Shown here: piece after piece, positions 1 to 11,252 of the stretch
Position numbering within the stretch: position 1 is the first letter of the stretch
Layout of the letters: every line of letters starts with the position of its first letter
Source of the DNA: Hexactinellida sp. DTS-2022
Lineage: Eukaryota > Porifera > Hexactinellida
Direction: 5' to 3'
Assembly: GCA_028753945.1 (NCBI GenBank)
Contig: JAPNXP010000011.1
Coordinates: 1,488,001 to 1,552,000, forward strand
Length of the DNA stretch: 64,000 nt
Notes under the pieces: model-generated
Databases searched by the model: none
Seen by the model: the letters and a program-made list of their open reading frames with translations, nothing else
Told to the model about the DNA's origin: nothing
Program-made: the position numbers and the translations under genes

Positions 1-129
1 CAGCTTATACAATAGCGAATTGCTTGGTAGAGGGAGAAATCTGCAAATATCGATATGCTGAATTAGAGTGTATCTCATGATAAGAGCAAATCTTAATACA
101 GTAGTGGAGTATGGGGCCTCCCTTTAGGG

Positions 130-826
130 TTGTAGTATTGTAATTTTAACAACTCGATAATGATATTTGTTTCACAGGTTGCTTCAACATTCCTAAGAAG
201 ACAGGAAGATTTGTGAGCGTATCAAGTGAAGTCAGCTTGGATCCTTCTGCTCGATCAATATACGTATGCAGGTAGACAAATCGGACAGCCTTCATAGCTG
301 AGTTTGACATGAAGATTGCTTTCAACATGAATGCACTCCTTTACTGTTGCAATCCCTGAACTTATAACAACACGGTATGCTGTAATACAGTCGACACTTA
401 TTTCTAGATGAAGGCCGCTATACTCCTTTGACTGTTGATGCATGATGTGTGTGATACATCTGCAAATGACCTTATTTCGAATGTCGATTTGAAGGACTGT
501 AACTCAACTTGCTGAAAGATTCGAACTACTGGGACTTTTCGAGGTTCACTTGGGACTGTTGCCAGGCTAAATGGAATAAGATGTGGATGAATGGTAGGAA
601 TCGATTTCATTGAATAATTGAGGGTTATTTTATTGAGATGATGAATGATGTATCTCTCTTCAGAATGATTAATGCAATTCACAGAATGTTTGCGGATTTG
701 GTAATCTCGCCGATTCAAGAGCGTTACCCAATTATTTGACAACTCAGGCCCATCTGGAAATTTGAACACTGGTCTGCTTGCCTGGTAGTTAGTGCGACAA
801 CCTGTTACGCAACACTTGTTGGGCAT
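130..826 (-). pseudogene. THAP-domain fragment, probable P-type transposase relic
   Basis: The minus-strand frame starting at 826 opens with MPNKCC..GC, has a conserved Trp about residue 33 and a C-x2-H pair near residue 50. This is the C2CH signature of a THAP zinc-binding DNA-binding domain. Downstream comes a Pro-rich linker (IPTIHPHLIP) like that following THAP in P-type transposases and THAP proteins. The frame closes at 404, and further short minus-strand frames continue toward 130 without a recognisable transposase core. Domain identity is by motif; attribution to a P-type element rather than a host THAP gene is inference. The coding part is short and isolated, so it is called a relic. 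Confidence 0.6.
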
Positions 827-2222
827 GAAAGTGCAGATTTATAAACTGAATTATGATGAATTGATGAGATCAGAAGGATGTATTATTATTATATACTCAT
901 CGTGTTTGAATACTCTAGAGATTCAACATAACAAAAGGAATTAATGGTTTGAGATATGTTGAAACGTTGATTTACATTCCATGAACTCACTCAAGTACTT
1001 TGTGGTTAATTATGTTTACTATAACTAGTATTTCCGGAACATTCATATTGTTAATTTTAGAATCACGCATTTTAGAAGGCCGACAACACACATGTATATC
1101 AGATGATACAGTATAGTATTACATAAAGTGCAATTTTCTGACGTCATAATTAAATGGCGTCTACACGGAACAACCACAAATGCGAGAATTTCAAAAGATT
1201 TTCCGATCGACTCGCAATAGCTGATTACCCTATATAGAATCCAATTTATAACAATAGGAGGCTAAGTTTAGCTTATAATTTAATATAAAAACTGGCCTTC
1301 GTGTTTGTTTGCATTTTCGGGGACATTATAATATAGCCGTTATTTAGTAGGCCATGAATGACGCGGTAAATGACATTGAATTAGTTTGTATTTAACATAT
1401 AAAGACGCTTTTGAATTGTTTATAGGGGTTATTAGGTGTGCTGAATTAAAATATTATAGCCAAATTCAATTTTAATTAATAATTAAACTAAATATTTAAA
1501 CTTAACAAATTTAACTGTCAGTAGTGTAGGAAGGTTGGTAAACTTTATTTTAAGAGGATAGACCATTTAGATTTAGATATCTTCCATTGGATCCTCTAAC
1601 ACAATGCAGGGAATTAAAACAGAAACAATAAATTAAACAGAGAAACAAAGGAGTAAATGTATACAGTAAAGTGACATGTGAAAAGAGACAATCAATATAC
1701 AAATGAAAAATTACTTGACAACTTCTTTCAGGGAGATACTTTTGAAGATCGGTAATGAGCTACCTTGAGTTAAAGGAAGTATTAGTGTATTAAATAATAG
1801 CGCTGAAGCGAATGAAAAGCTTCTCTTAAATAAGGTTGTCTTAGGTTAGGGCAGTGCCGGATTTAGAATGTTGTGGGCCTACGGCTAAGTCATTATCTGG
1901 TCCTATTTTTATCTCCTTGAATTTTCTAATGATAGTCCCTACTTGTACATATTACAGATAAACAATGTGGCTTTTCTTCACTAATAACTATAGTTACTAG
2001 TGTTAGCAATATAAATGAGATATATTGCGAAAAGTCATTACAGTATGTACTTATATAGTACATATAGTGTAGCCATAGTTTTATTGTAACTTTTTGGATT
2101 TTAGCTAAAGCAAACTGTTAAAAAATGTCATTGAAGTTCATTTCGTTAAACAGTTCACTTTCTATTGAAGCAACTCAAGACTGTGTAAACGATCTTGCCC
2201 CATTGTATATCGGAGATATGAC
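827..2222. other. AT-rich stretch without a gene
   Basis: No coding signal on either strand. Around 1854 the sequence CAGTGCCGGATTTAGA resembles the terminus of a hAT-type MITE, but no partner end was found. The rest is unassigned AT-rich DNA. Confidence 0.5.
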
Positions 2223-3780
2223 TTAATGAGTTTTAGCTTTGAAAAAATATCTTTCTCCAGTGACTTTACTTATCATGATGCACAAGTATATTCGGAGTGC
2301 AGTTTCAACATTTGGGAAAGTGATTTCCAGCTCCTTCGCCATCTTGTACGCAGATAGAAGATCTATTACACTTTCCTGAAGCATCATTCGACAAACTTTA
2401 AACTCATTCAAAAACTCTTTGCTGTCACACAGGTCAGTTTGATAACTACAACACAGATCGTTAGCTGCCTTCTGAAGGTTGAGATCATCAGTCTTAGTGT
2501 CCATTGAGAGTATGAAACGTAAACGACTGTAAAGAAATGTATAGGCTGCTATACGATGCGGTAGGGCCACTTGAAGTTGCTCAATGATAACGTTGTATGT
2601 TGAGACTCTTAATTTGTACCTTGGTGCCATGTTATCTAACCTCTGAATATCATTTGACAAAGTTTCCCAAACATAGAGATCAAGTCTTGAATTACGCGAT
2701 CGTTTACGGCGTTAGTCGTTTGTAGTTTTCGTTGCCGAACCGATCGATGGCTCTTTGCTCGAATTCTTCGAACATGCCACGGAGTCTATCGAGAAATTTT
2801 GATATACCTTGTAATAACTCAACAGCAGTTGATAAGTGAATCTTCGGACTCTGAGTGATTTGCTTGTTGGATTGAAACGGGATAGTATATATTCCACAAA
2901 TCTGACAGTAATGCAGTTTCAATAAATTCCATTTGATTTCGCAGATTTTCTGCCTCTAGTCTGATCTCTAGTGTTTCTACAGAATATGATGTTGAGATAT
3001 AACAAGTAGCTTCAAAAGACGAATATGCTGAAATGAATGTATTTGTTCATCCGCTTATGCAGAACAACGTGTATCGGAAGAGAGAAACCTGCAGGAAATG
3101 TACCCACCATCACTTGCCATCGATGTGTAGATGTGAAAAGAAGTTTAGAGATGTAGCTGGAAAATGTAAAAGCTTCAATACAACAATTCACAGCTGATAC
3201 TCCAACAAGATTTAGTGAGTGTGCGGCACACGGCACCCCACATGCTCGTGAATTAGATTGAGTAGAATACTCTGCATACTGGAATATTTCCCACACATGT
3301 ACTGGCCTAATCATAACTTTGACCTTTGCAACAACTAATGTAAATTCCATGAGATTTGAGAAAATCCAGAACAGTTTTTGCAAGATTCTCGCCAGTCTTA
3401 GCACATTTCATATGGATAAATGTCAAAAAACGTTCCACTGGTTCATGGGTATTAGGTGACACGTATCTAATAGATACGGTAAATTGGTCTGCTTGAGAAA
3501 CATCTGGCGTCGAATATACAGACATGGATAAGTAACGTGCCATATGGATCTCTTAGACTATATATTTTAAGACGCTGTTAGCCATCAAAAGAATAAATAG
3601 GCCATATATATTTTTGAAAAGAAGCCTAAGTGACCACTGCCTTTGTTTCCATATGTTGCTACATGACTGGCAAGGAACGGGTCAATTTTTTCGATAATCT
3701 ATACTCCCAGATAGTAACCATTAATTGGTGAACCAATTACATCATTTGAGCCAAAAAATTCCAGACTTCGTTGAGATCGT
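2223..3780 (-). pseudogene. hAT transposase relic, ZMYM1-like (DUF4371 type)
   Basis: On the minus strand, from upstream to downstream, three landmarks of ZMYM1-like hAT transposases can be read: a GNKGSGH block near 3610-3640, SHGIYISCCKGQSYD (about 3310-3360), then PCAAHSLNLVG and a THRW motif (3110-3240). The C-terminal dimerisation block FPNVETALRIYLCIMIS..TGER follows at 2240-2330. These are landmarks of the DUF4371 plus hAT C-terminal family. They lie in at least three frames separated by stops, so the gene is dead. Catalytic residues were not individually assigned. No matching terminal repeats with an 8-bp duplication were found, so element limits are unknown. Confidence 0.8.
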
Positions 3781-3785
3781 TACGG

Positions 3786-4515
3786 TGCATCTTCAGTAAT
3801 AAACACCTCCTAGATTTAGTGGAGTTAGGCTAAAATGCTATACGGACACGTATAGAACTCGCTAAATGATGAAGATAGACCAAAATAAATCTAAAATCGG
3901 ACAACAATTGATAAAGTTACGACAAAATCAGTTATAAGCCAAATCCTATGGAGAAAATTGATAACATCACTCAAGCCTTTTATAGTGTAAACAATGCTAT
4001 TACAGTAGTTACTCTTATGCATACAAAGCAATTCTTAATGACGACACAGCTTTATTCGTTTGCTAGTGACGAATTTGAGGTTTAATGTGAATTCCACTTA
4101 CACTGTTCATTACGCAATCACAAATTTGTCAAATACTAATTTGCTATAATTTACTGCTAAACTCTGCAAAATTGCTATTTTCCACATATACTAAATCGTA
4201 TATTATAACAATAAATGACCGTTTGGGGGTAATAATTATATAAAAAGTATGTTGATATTAATTAAATATTCCTTTTTATAGACATTAATATTAGGCGGAC
4301 ACTACAGTATCTACAAACAGCGAAGCAACTGTTCCTGCAGTTGCTTCAATCGGTCAACAAATCTAGATGGTTCATCCTATAATTTAAGATTATTTAGGGA
4401 TTTTGTTATTCTAAGAATATTGATTCTATATAAACATCTTGAAATTATAATACAAGGGCGAGACGATAGATAAGGTAACGTTGATGACAGGCGTCGCTCC
4501 CAGTTATAATACTAT
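3786..4515. repeat. Repeat 'a', copy 1 (begins CTTCAGTAATAAACACCTCC)
   Basis: This block recurs in inverted orientation at 57535-58206 and partly in direct orientation at 45163-47107. Shared landmarks are CTTCAGTAATAAACACCTCC at one end, GAGAAAATTGATAACATCAC inside, and a GATGACAGGCGTCGCTCCC block at the far end. No coding capacity. Class unknown; probably the end of a larger non-autonomous element. Confidence 0.65.
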
Positions 4516-4559
4516 TCATTGTCGTGGTATCCAAGTCCAAATTAAACCAGAGTATAAGT

Positions 4560-4819
4560 TACTTGAAACGTCTCTTTATTATTTATCATCCCCGTCCACG
4601 TCCTTCCCAAATTTCACCCAAGTTAGGATATTCTATATTAGTATCTTCTGAACAAAATTATACAGATATTAGCTATAAACTTGTGTAAAGTACACCAAAT
4701 GTATCAATTTTTAATAAGTCTTGTACTTAGGGCGTTACGTTAATTGTTTGGCATTGTCATGTGATTTTTAATTAGAAAATTAATATTGTTTAGCATAGGA
4801 TAATGATATTTGCATATTA
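4560..4819. repeat. Partial Tourist-like MITE
   Basis: This truncated, diverged copy shares the internal sequence of the complete element immediately downstream: TTTATCATCCCCGTCC near 4578, AAACTTGTGTAAAGTAC and GGCATTGTCATGTGAT. It forms a rough tandem with that element. Confidence 0.55.
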
Positions 4820-5164
4820 GGCCATATAAAATAAATAACTTGTTTATCATCCCTCGTCCGTCCCAATATTTACCCCCGTCCGGATATATTTTATTATTAT
4901 TTATGAACATAATCGTACAGATATTAACTGTAAACTTGTGTAAAGTACTCCTAATTTAGCAATTTTTAATTAGTCTTTACTTTCATTATTTGGGCAATGT
5001 GATGTGATTTTATAAATTAATTAAATTATTAATATTTATTGTTTGGCATTGGGTAATGTTTTTGGCATATTAACGGAAATAAAAAATAAAAATAAAATCC
5101 CGTCCGCCGTCCGTATTTTATGAAAAAATCTGATTGATAAACAATTAATTTATTTTATATCGCA
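4820..5164 (+). mobile_element. Tourist-like (PIF/Harbinger) MITE
   Basis: The element begins GGCCATATAAAATAAATAAC and ends with the degenerate complement (ATTTATTTTATATCGC). TTA lies on both sides (4817-4819 and 5165-5167), the 3-bp duplication typical of PIF/Harbinger. Sister copies are at 40734-41085, 45766-46369 and 56577-57116. Confidence 0.6.
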
Positions 5165-5374
5165 TTATTAACAGTCTGTTAGTATAATAATGTAAAATAA
5201 AATTATTTAAACAGATTATTGTGTAAATAACCGACTTTAGATAAGGGTATGTGCGTAAAGAATGTGTTTGCATAGTATTGTGCAAAATTGTCGTTACTAA
5301 CTAGATATTGTTTCTTCTAGCAACCACCAACTAAACCACAGTGCATTCCAAAAATTAAATATTGTCACTACCGT

Positions 5375-5765
5375 CAGTGTTCCCCCTAAGCCTTTTGACC
5401 GGCCGGCTGGCCGGTCAAAACGCCAATTTAATTATCCAGCGGCCGGTCAAATAGACTGTGCAGTCGCTTATAAGGACTTCCAAAATGTCTTTTTAACCCC
5501 TCAAAATCGAAAGCAAGACCATTTACCGGGATGGGGGAATGGTTCCTATTTAATTTGAAGGTTGCGTGTAGTATGTCGGCATAGTAAAAGCACGCCTTTT
5601 ACAGTTTTCAGCGTGAGAGCGTCATATACCCCCGTATTGTATTAATGTGTTGAAAAAGTGTCGTATTCTCCAGCCGTTTATTGTCCTTTTTGAAATTTAT
5701 CAGTCGATGAAGCTGGCACGAGGCCGGTCGAATGAGACCCATAACTCGGCTTAGGGGGAACACTG
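5375..5765. mobile_element. Non-autonomous hAT element
   Basis: Terminal inverted repeats CAGTGTTCCCCCTAAGCC / GGCTTAGGGGGAACACTG. A perfect 8-bp duplication ACTACCGT lies at 5367-5374 and 5766-5773. GC-rich palindromes (CCGGCCGGCTGGCCGG) lie just inside the left end. It has no coding capacity and is absent from the related inverted copy near 56370, which dates it after that duplication. Confidence 0.9.
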
Positions 5766-5924
5766 ACTACCGTAGGAAACAATCACTAGATAAACATAGA
5801 TTAATTTTATTCTAAACTATGGATTACATACCACTGCGAATCCACTTATCATTCCCGAAATCCCAACTGACTTTCTTCTCCCTCAACTGTATTCTCTATT
5901 CTCAAAGAATCAACACACAATTAA

Positions 5925-6740
5925 CTGGTTACGGGATTATGGCCTTCTAGCTTGTACAATGCAATGCAAATGTGGTGAGGAAATGTATTAGGGTGCCTAC
6001 GCCAACTCCCAGGATGGTTACAAGTGGAAATGTGGCGAATCAAGAGCTCCTGTTCAATCCATTTTGGTTCCTTCTTTCATCCTTCGAAACTTTCGATTAC
6101 TTCGCTTCTCCAATTCAAGTATCTGGTGTGAGGACATTCTATCACACGCTATTATGGAGAAGCAGTTGCAGTGGGCACCAGCTACTGTTGTTGATTGGAA
6201 GAACTTTATGAGGGATATCTGTGTTGAAGAGATCATGCAAGATGCTGAACCCTTAGGTGGTCCCGGGATTATCGTGGAGATTGATGAATCCAAGTAAATA
6301 CAACCGCGGAAGATTAGTAGTGGGTACATGGGTTTTGGAATAGTCGAGAGAGATACAGGCCGAATGGTTATGTTATGTGTACCAGATAGAACAGCTGCAA
6401 CTCTGCTATGCCCTTATCCAGCATTACGTCCTACTTGGCTCCATTGTATACTCAGATGAGTGAGCTGCATATAATATCTTGGCTCATCACCCCAGTACAT
6501 GCATCACACTGTGAACCACAGTGAGAACTTCGTGAATCCAACTACTGGTGTGCATACTCAAGGAATTGAAGGTAGCTGGAACATTGTTAAGAAAATAATG
6601 AGAAGAAGATCGACTACTAATCCTGATGAACTGTTGGAAACACATCTGGCTGAGGGTTGTTGGAGGAGGAAAAACAAGGCTAACATCTTTAACAACAACA
6701 TCATCCAAGGGATCCGAAACTTATATCCAGTCGTTTGACC
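5925..6740 (+). pseudogene. Merlin transposase relic (ISXO2/IS1016-like DDE)
   Basis: Reading from 5925, W-L-R-D-Y-G and a C-K-C-G zinc-ribbon fragment are followed, in another frame, by DGYKWKCG and a segment ending GGPGIIVEIDESK (the first catalytic Asp region, 6270-6294). GYMGFGIVERDTGRM, SDE.AAYN (second Asp, near 6455) and VNHSENFVNPTTGVHTQGIE (catalytic Glu, 6510-6570) follow. This order is that of Merlin transposases, eukaryotic relatives of bacterial IS1016. Frame changes, a TAA after IDESK (6295) and a TGA where Trp is expected after SDE (6461) show it is dead. Eukaryotic context rules out a bacterial insertion sequence. A rearranged copy lies at 55550-56290. Confidence 0.85.
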
Positions 6741-7329
6741 TCATCGGTTCATGTTCGTTAATTTATATTAGCATTCTCTGATATTATTCTTAAAACGAGC
6801 ACTGGGACCGGAAATTGAATTGATGAAGTATAATATTAATGTCTACGAGCCTTTCGGTCCCGGTCGATTCGCCATGGACAACCACTACGCGGTGTACCTT
6901 TTTTCAATAGACAATAAATCTCAATATGTTTACCTATTGTAACAATTTGAAACTATTCCATATTCCAATTATAATTTCTCTTTCAATTCACATATAACCT
7001 ATTACAATCTCAACAAAATTGTTAACAAACTAAGAAATAAATGTATAGTGGTAGTCCGCTTAATAGCAACCCGTGTTTGTCACTAAATCTGGTTGCTAGT
7101 TGGAATGAAATTAATCTTAAAAGAGGTTGCTAATTTTGTAACTCCACTGTATATATATATATCAAGGTTTAAAACTCTGTATTTGGAACAGTTGTTATAT
7201 TTCAGTGAGTTTTATATAATAGTCCACTTCTCTATTTGCCTATGTTAATACTAACTAATGGTACAATGGAGTTCCTTCATTAAGAACTCTGGTTTTGTTA
7301 CAAAAATAGTTACTAATAGGGGAGTTGGC
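6741..7329. other. Gene-free stretch
   Basis: No coding signal. A fragment at 6850-6885 (TTTCGGTCCCGGTCGATTCG) resembles Helitron-like or hAT-MITE termini found elsewhere in the window, but nothing complete can be outlined. Confidence 0.4.
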
Positions 7330-7807
7330 CTAGGGATCGACCGGGATCGTATTTTTCCGGACCGGGATTCATCCCGGGATCAACTAATTGCGACTGGGAC
7401 CGGGATTTACCGGAATTCTATATACCTAGTCCTAGAAATTTAATTTCCTTGAGAATCAAGAATTGCTACCACCTACATTAATTTGTTTGTATACCATTTT
7501 AATAACTAATTCACTTCAATATTGAAAATTGCTGTAGAAAGATACTCTCTAATGAATCACTTTTATCTAGTTTGATTAGTTATGGTATAAAGTTCAACAA
7601 GCCTATGATAGTTAAAGTATTATATTGAAATTCTTGCAAACAATGCTAACACAACATATCAATTAGAACAAATTAATGTTAAATAAGGGTGTGTAAAATA
7701 ACATAAAATCCCAGTAAATGTTAACAATCCCGGTATAACCGGGACCGGGAGAAAAGGTTGATTTGACCGGGAATCCCGTGGTGTCGGGATTCCCGGTCGA
7801 TTCCTAG
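7330..7807. mobile_element. Non-autonomous hAT element rich in CCGGGA motifs
   Basis: Inverted termini CTAGGGATCGACCGGGA / TCCCGGTCGATTCCTAG. The flanks GAGTTGGC and GAGTTGCT agree at 6 of 8 positions, a decayed 8-bp duplication. Internal CCGGGA/TCCCGG repeats surround an AT-rich core. No gene. Confidence 0.65.
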
Positions 7808-8130
7808 GAGTTGCTTTGCTCCTCACCCTTTTCAACTATGGAGTATGTAGAAAGGGACGTAATATACATCCCTTTTACCACTTTCCATAGTTTCCATAGC
7901 TTTGACTTGTCTACCTGTATTCCCGATGCAAGGTGAAGTCTGAGGTTTTTTTTTTTCATTTTCCGTAATTTGCTTCCCTTTTTTTGTAAACAACAAAAAT
8001 GCTGAAAATGCGGTAGTCGTAATCAGCAAAATTATTTACCTATTGGGAGATTTGGAAGTTTGTTTCAATTTTAAATGCTGTTTCAATTCCCCCATCACTT
8101 TAAGGTCGATTGGAGGGATATATATATATT
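7808..8130 (-). mobile_element. Degenerate Helitron-like fragment
   Basis: It shares with 59340-59560 and 38330-38530 the series GTTTACCTATT...GTAAACAACAA, a CCATAGTTT..ACTTGTCTAC block and a small hairpin GGAGTTGCTTTGCTCC at its edge. Orientation is minus by comparison with 59264-60447. It is truncated, probably by the neighbouring hAT insertion. Confidence 0.4.
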
Positions 8131-8284
8131 GAAGTATTATCAGGAACCTTCTTGTGAATTTAATTTTTAACTTATAAAAGTTTGGATGAGAATTATCAAT
8201 GTTAATATTTAAGTCAACAATCGAGAAGTATGTATTAAATGTTTCAGCAATATGCTGAGGATAGGAACCATTGCATAGCAGTTT
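8131..8284. other. Gene-free flank of the composite MULE
   Basis: AT-rich, no coding signal. The left limit of the composite element is placed at its inner edge only because the subterminal repeats start there. Confidence 0.3.
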
Positions 8285-8470
8285 TATCGAGTCGCCGGAA
8301 TTTGTCCTATGATATTACTGGAATTTGTCCTACGACTAAACAGTATTGAATTTGTCCTATGATTCCATCAAGTTCGGAATTTTGCTACGCCACTGTACGG
8401 TTCGGAATTTTCCTATCCCACTGTAATTTGTCTTACGACCCAGTGCGGAATTGTCCTACGATAGTAACGA
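8285..8470 (+). repeat. Left subterminal repeat array of composite MULE
   Basis: The motif GGAATTTGTCCTACGA and variants occur about six times (near 8297, 8329, 8349, 8377, 8404 and 8450). The complementary motif (GTAGGACAAATTCCG) is repeated in inverted orientation at 23080-23130 and 24450-24840. Repeated subterminal motifs in opposite orientation at two ends are typical of MULE and hAT termini. Confidence 0.6.
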
Positions 8471-9303
8471 CCAGAACTGCTTGGTTTTGTTAAACTTGTA
8501 AAAACGACCATTGAAACGAAAGAGAGTGAGGAATAATAATTAATGGTGAAAAAAAACCCTCACAGACGGGATGGGAGTGTGCTCCTTCTGATTGTACTTC
8601 CCGATTTAACAAGAATTTCAATATTCAAATTACATTTCATTTTAGTGTAATATAAATTAATTAATGTTTAAATTGTGAAGACTTTAAATGTTTAAATTAA
8701 TTAAAGATTAATTATTACAAATAGAATTAGGAATACGTGTAGTATTTACGTTACTATTTGAATAATAGAATTCATTATTTGACATCATCAACAACTTGTA
8801 AAATGTTCCAACTTCCAAGTGTTTTCATTGCACTTGTATGAAACACATATTCACTTACAAACCAATTAATAACAGTCATTATCTAGCATAGTAGGCTTAT
8901 GTAATACTATGTTCTATAATCTATAGTATTCAGTATACTATAGAGTAATTACAATATGGAGAAGATGGCTGATTTATGTAAATAATTGTTAATAAAACCT
9001 AGAGTTGGTTAGCGACCTATTCATTTTAATTGATAAATAGAAAGAACATCCTTAGGAGAATACAACCTCTATAATTTCAATTGATAATTCGAATTATTAA
9101 AGAGTCACTGGACCAGAATACAAATTTCGATATAACTGACGACCAAATGCGAAATTGAGAAATCAGGCTTCGAGGTGATCATCTTCAGGAAATTCTATAT
9201 CTCCTGTCCAAATTTTAAATCTCTATCACCAATGGTTTAGTCAGGCCATCGCGTACGGCCGGCCGGCCGGCCAGCCGGAAGTCCGACAGAGGTAAATTCA
9301 ATA
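8471..9303. other. Gene-free AT-rich interior of the composite MULE
   Basis: No coding signal. A short GC-rich CCGGCCGGCCGGCCGGCC tract occurs at 9258-9275 in otherwise AT-rich DNA. Confidence 0.4.
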
Positions 9304-9370
9304 GTGTGCACTTATAGTATAAAACTATAGTAGGACCCTACTATAACGTTTTTTACTAGAAGAAGCACAC
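9304..9370. mobile_element. 67-bp TA-flanked palindromic mini-MITE
   Basis: Termini GTGTGCACTTATAG and the complement of GTGTGCTTCTTCTAG, with TA at 9302-9303 and 9371-9372. The centre is an imperfect palindrome (ACTATAGTAGG..CCTACTATA). A second copy in opposite orientation is at 28459-28523. Confidence 0.65.
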
Positions 9371-9470
9371 TAAAAATGAAATCTAAAGAGAATGGCGATT
9401 AGCAGTAAAATACATAATAGAACAAGAATTAAGTATGAGTTAACTTAACTAAGAGAACAACTTGTTAAAG

Positions 9471-10817
9471 TTATTGGAACAGTTTCAATACACCACTAAT
9501 TTTGGATCTGCAAATTGGACAGTTAGCTTCAAGTTCAAATAAATTATTTGCACACGTTTTACAGAAGCCTGCATGAACGCAATGATCATGTAAGAGTGCA
9601 AAGTTTTCTGATCTGGGGAGAGGCATACATGACACAGATCATGATTCATTCATCTTCATCAGTTGTAAAATCTAGTATTACGTCAGAGATGTCATTAATT
9701 GGTTCTGGATTGATGTTCTCATTTCCAATTGTTAATGCAACTGAATCAAGATATTCTAGCGATGAACACTTTTGATTGATAAAATGTTCTCTTAATTGTA
9801 TAATGCGATGAATTTTTATTTTTGTCCTGCATTTACTTCCTCTTGTAGTGTCCAGACCATTAGACAACCTTTGTAATTCGATGTCATAATCGGTGATTAC
9901 GCTATTTAAGCATTCCATAAATCTCCAAATGTTTGGATGAGGCGATTTAATATATGACTTCAACATTTTATGGTAACATTCGGCCCCATTACTAGTAGCT
10001 TTTTCATAATAAAACACCGATGTTATTATTTCACATAACCATGTCCTATTATAATATGTTCTAAATGCGTTTACCAATTTCTTTTCAGAGTTAACGAATT
10101 CAGCAATAGGTAATTCCAATCTCAAATAGACAGGGTGGATTTCTTCTTCTGGTAGCCAAGGCAACGCCATTAGTCGTCGAATCCACTTTCGAAATTTTGA
10201 TTGCTTTTATATAATATCGTTACTATTCGTTAGTCCTAGTTTTAGAACTTTTTCATAAAGCTCTTTTGTGTAGTGGAACCAGCGACCGATGATCGTTATT
10301 GTGGGAAATATTTCTTTGGAAGAATTTCGTGGTGCCATTTCAAAATCACCAATTGCAAATATCGGATTAAAGTTTGGTAATATTTCACGAATTGAGACAA
10401 GTACAGCTGTGTATAATTTCTCGTTTTTTCTAGTCATAAGGATGTGCAGTGCTGGAAGGGTGTGACCGTTAAATTCGATAAAAATTGTAAAGAGCTGTAA
10501 AACATTCTGGGGACAACTTTGAACGTACCATCAAACTGAATATGTGTATAATCTGGAAGTTGGTTTATCATACAGTGTGATCCAAATATAAATGCTACTT
10601 CATCCTCGTCTATGACTGATTTAAGATGATTAATAGAATAGCATGATTCAAATAACAATTCCTAAAATTCTTGTAGACATGATGGTATACGTATTGGTTG
10701 TATTTTCCTCCGTCTCTCAAACATACTGCTCTCTAATTTCCTGAAAGTCACAGATGTACCCAACAGAATCTCTGCAACATTAGTTAAATACTTCTCTGCT
10801 AGAATGACACAAACCAT
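9471..10817 (-). pseudogene. MULE transposase with C-terminal RING finger (broken)
   Basis: Minus strand, possible start at 10817 (MVCVILAEKYL). The MULE core carries FDGTFKVVPRMFY (first catalytic Asp, about 10535), AIGDFEMAP (second Asp, about 10350), WFHYTKELYEKV, and a C-terminal block with SNGAECYHKMLKSY (presumed catalytic Glu, 9955-9995) and RTKIKIHRI. After TTDEDE comes a C3HC4 RING finger at 9480-9630: Cys pair, then HDHCVHAGFCKTC and CPICRSK, ending GVLKLFQ and stop at 9471. An in-frame TAG before ELLFESC (about 10660), frame changes near 10440 and 10190, and a +1 shift at the RING's first Cys show it is dead. The RING resembles the IAP/MDM2 type of ubiquitin ligases. Fusion is inferred from contiguity and lack of intervening sequence. 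Confidence 0.75.
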
Positions 10818-10923
10818 GGATATTCACTATTTATGCTAGAATGACACGATCTACTAATCATCTAATGACTGTTAGAACTTCACAGGTTTCTCAGTTCATT
10901 CAGACAATTACATTTCACTTTTT
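10798..10923 (-). repeat. Left inverted arm bracketing the array
   Basis: This 126-bp sequence (includes AACCATGGATATTCACTA and CTAATCATCTAATGACTG) is the near-exact reverse complement of 22769-22894. It carries the apparent leader and first few codons of the MULE gene. Array repeats begin at the next base. Confidence 0.8.
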
Positions 10924-11224
10924 ACTGTGCCGACTATACTTTAGTATAGTGGGCCAGTTCTAATCTTACTGCCTTTATTATTATTATTACTGTGCCGACT
11001 ATACTATAGTATAGTGGCCCAGTTCTAATCTTAGTGATTTGGTTAGTTATTATTATTACTGTGCCGACTATACTATAGTATAGTGGCCCAGTATTCAAAT
11101 CACTGTTTTTATTACTGTGCCGACTATACTATAGTATAGTGGCCCAGTATTGGAATCACTGCCTGTATTATTACTGTGCCGACTATACTATAGTATAGTG
11201 GCCCAGTATTGGGATCACTGCCTT
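10924..11224 (+). repeat. Cluster of five 35-bp near-palindromes
   Basis: Copies start at about 10924, 10988, 11059, 11115 and 11175. Each has the core CTATACTATAGTATAG flanked by ACTGTGCCGA and TGGCCCAGT, followed by TATTGGAATCACTGCC and a TTA/TTTA run. Copy 1 and the tails of copies 1-3 are diverged. No coding potential. Confidence 0.85.
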
Positions 11225-11252
11225 TATTATTTTTATTATTTGTATTATTTTT

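Noticed and set aside
5972-6329. Several overlapping frames on both strands over the Merlin region as separate genes
   Set aside because: Only one forward frame at a time carries Merlin motifs; the others are shadows. The same applies at 55664-56043.
5925-6740. Bacterial insertion sequence or contamination
   Set aside because: IS1016-like similarity is expected for eukaryotic Merlin; flanking DNA is the same AT-rich repeat landscape and a second rearranged copy lies 50 kb away.
8285-8470. Promoter or operator array
   Set aside because: The same motif in opposite orientation at the far end of the element fits transposon subterminal repeats better.
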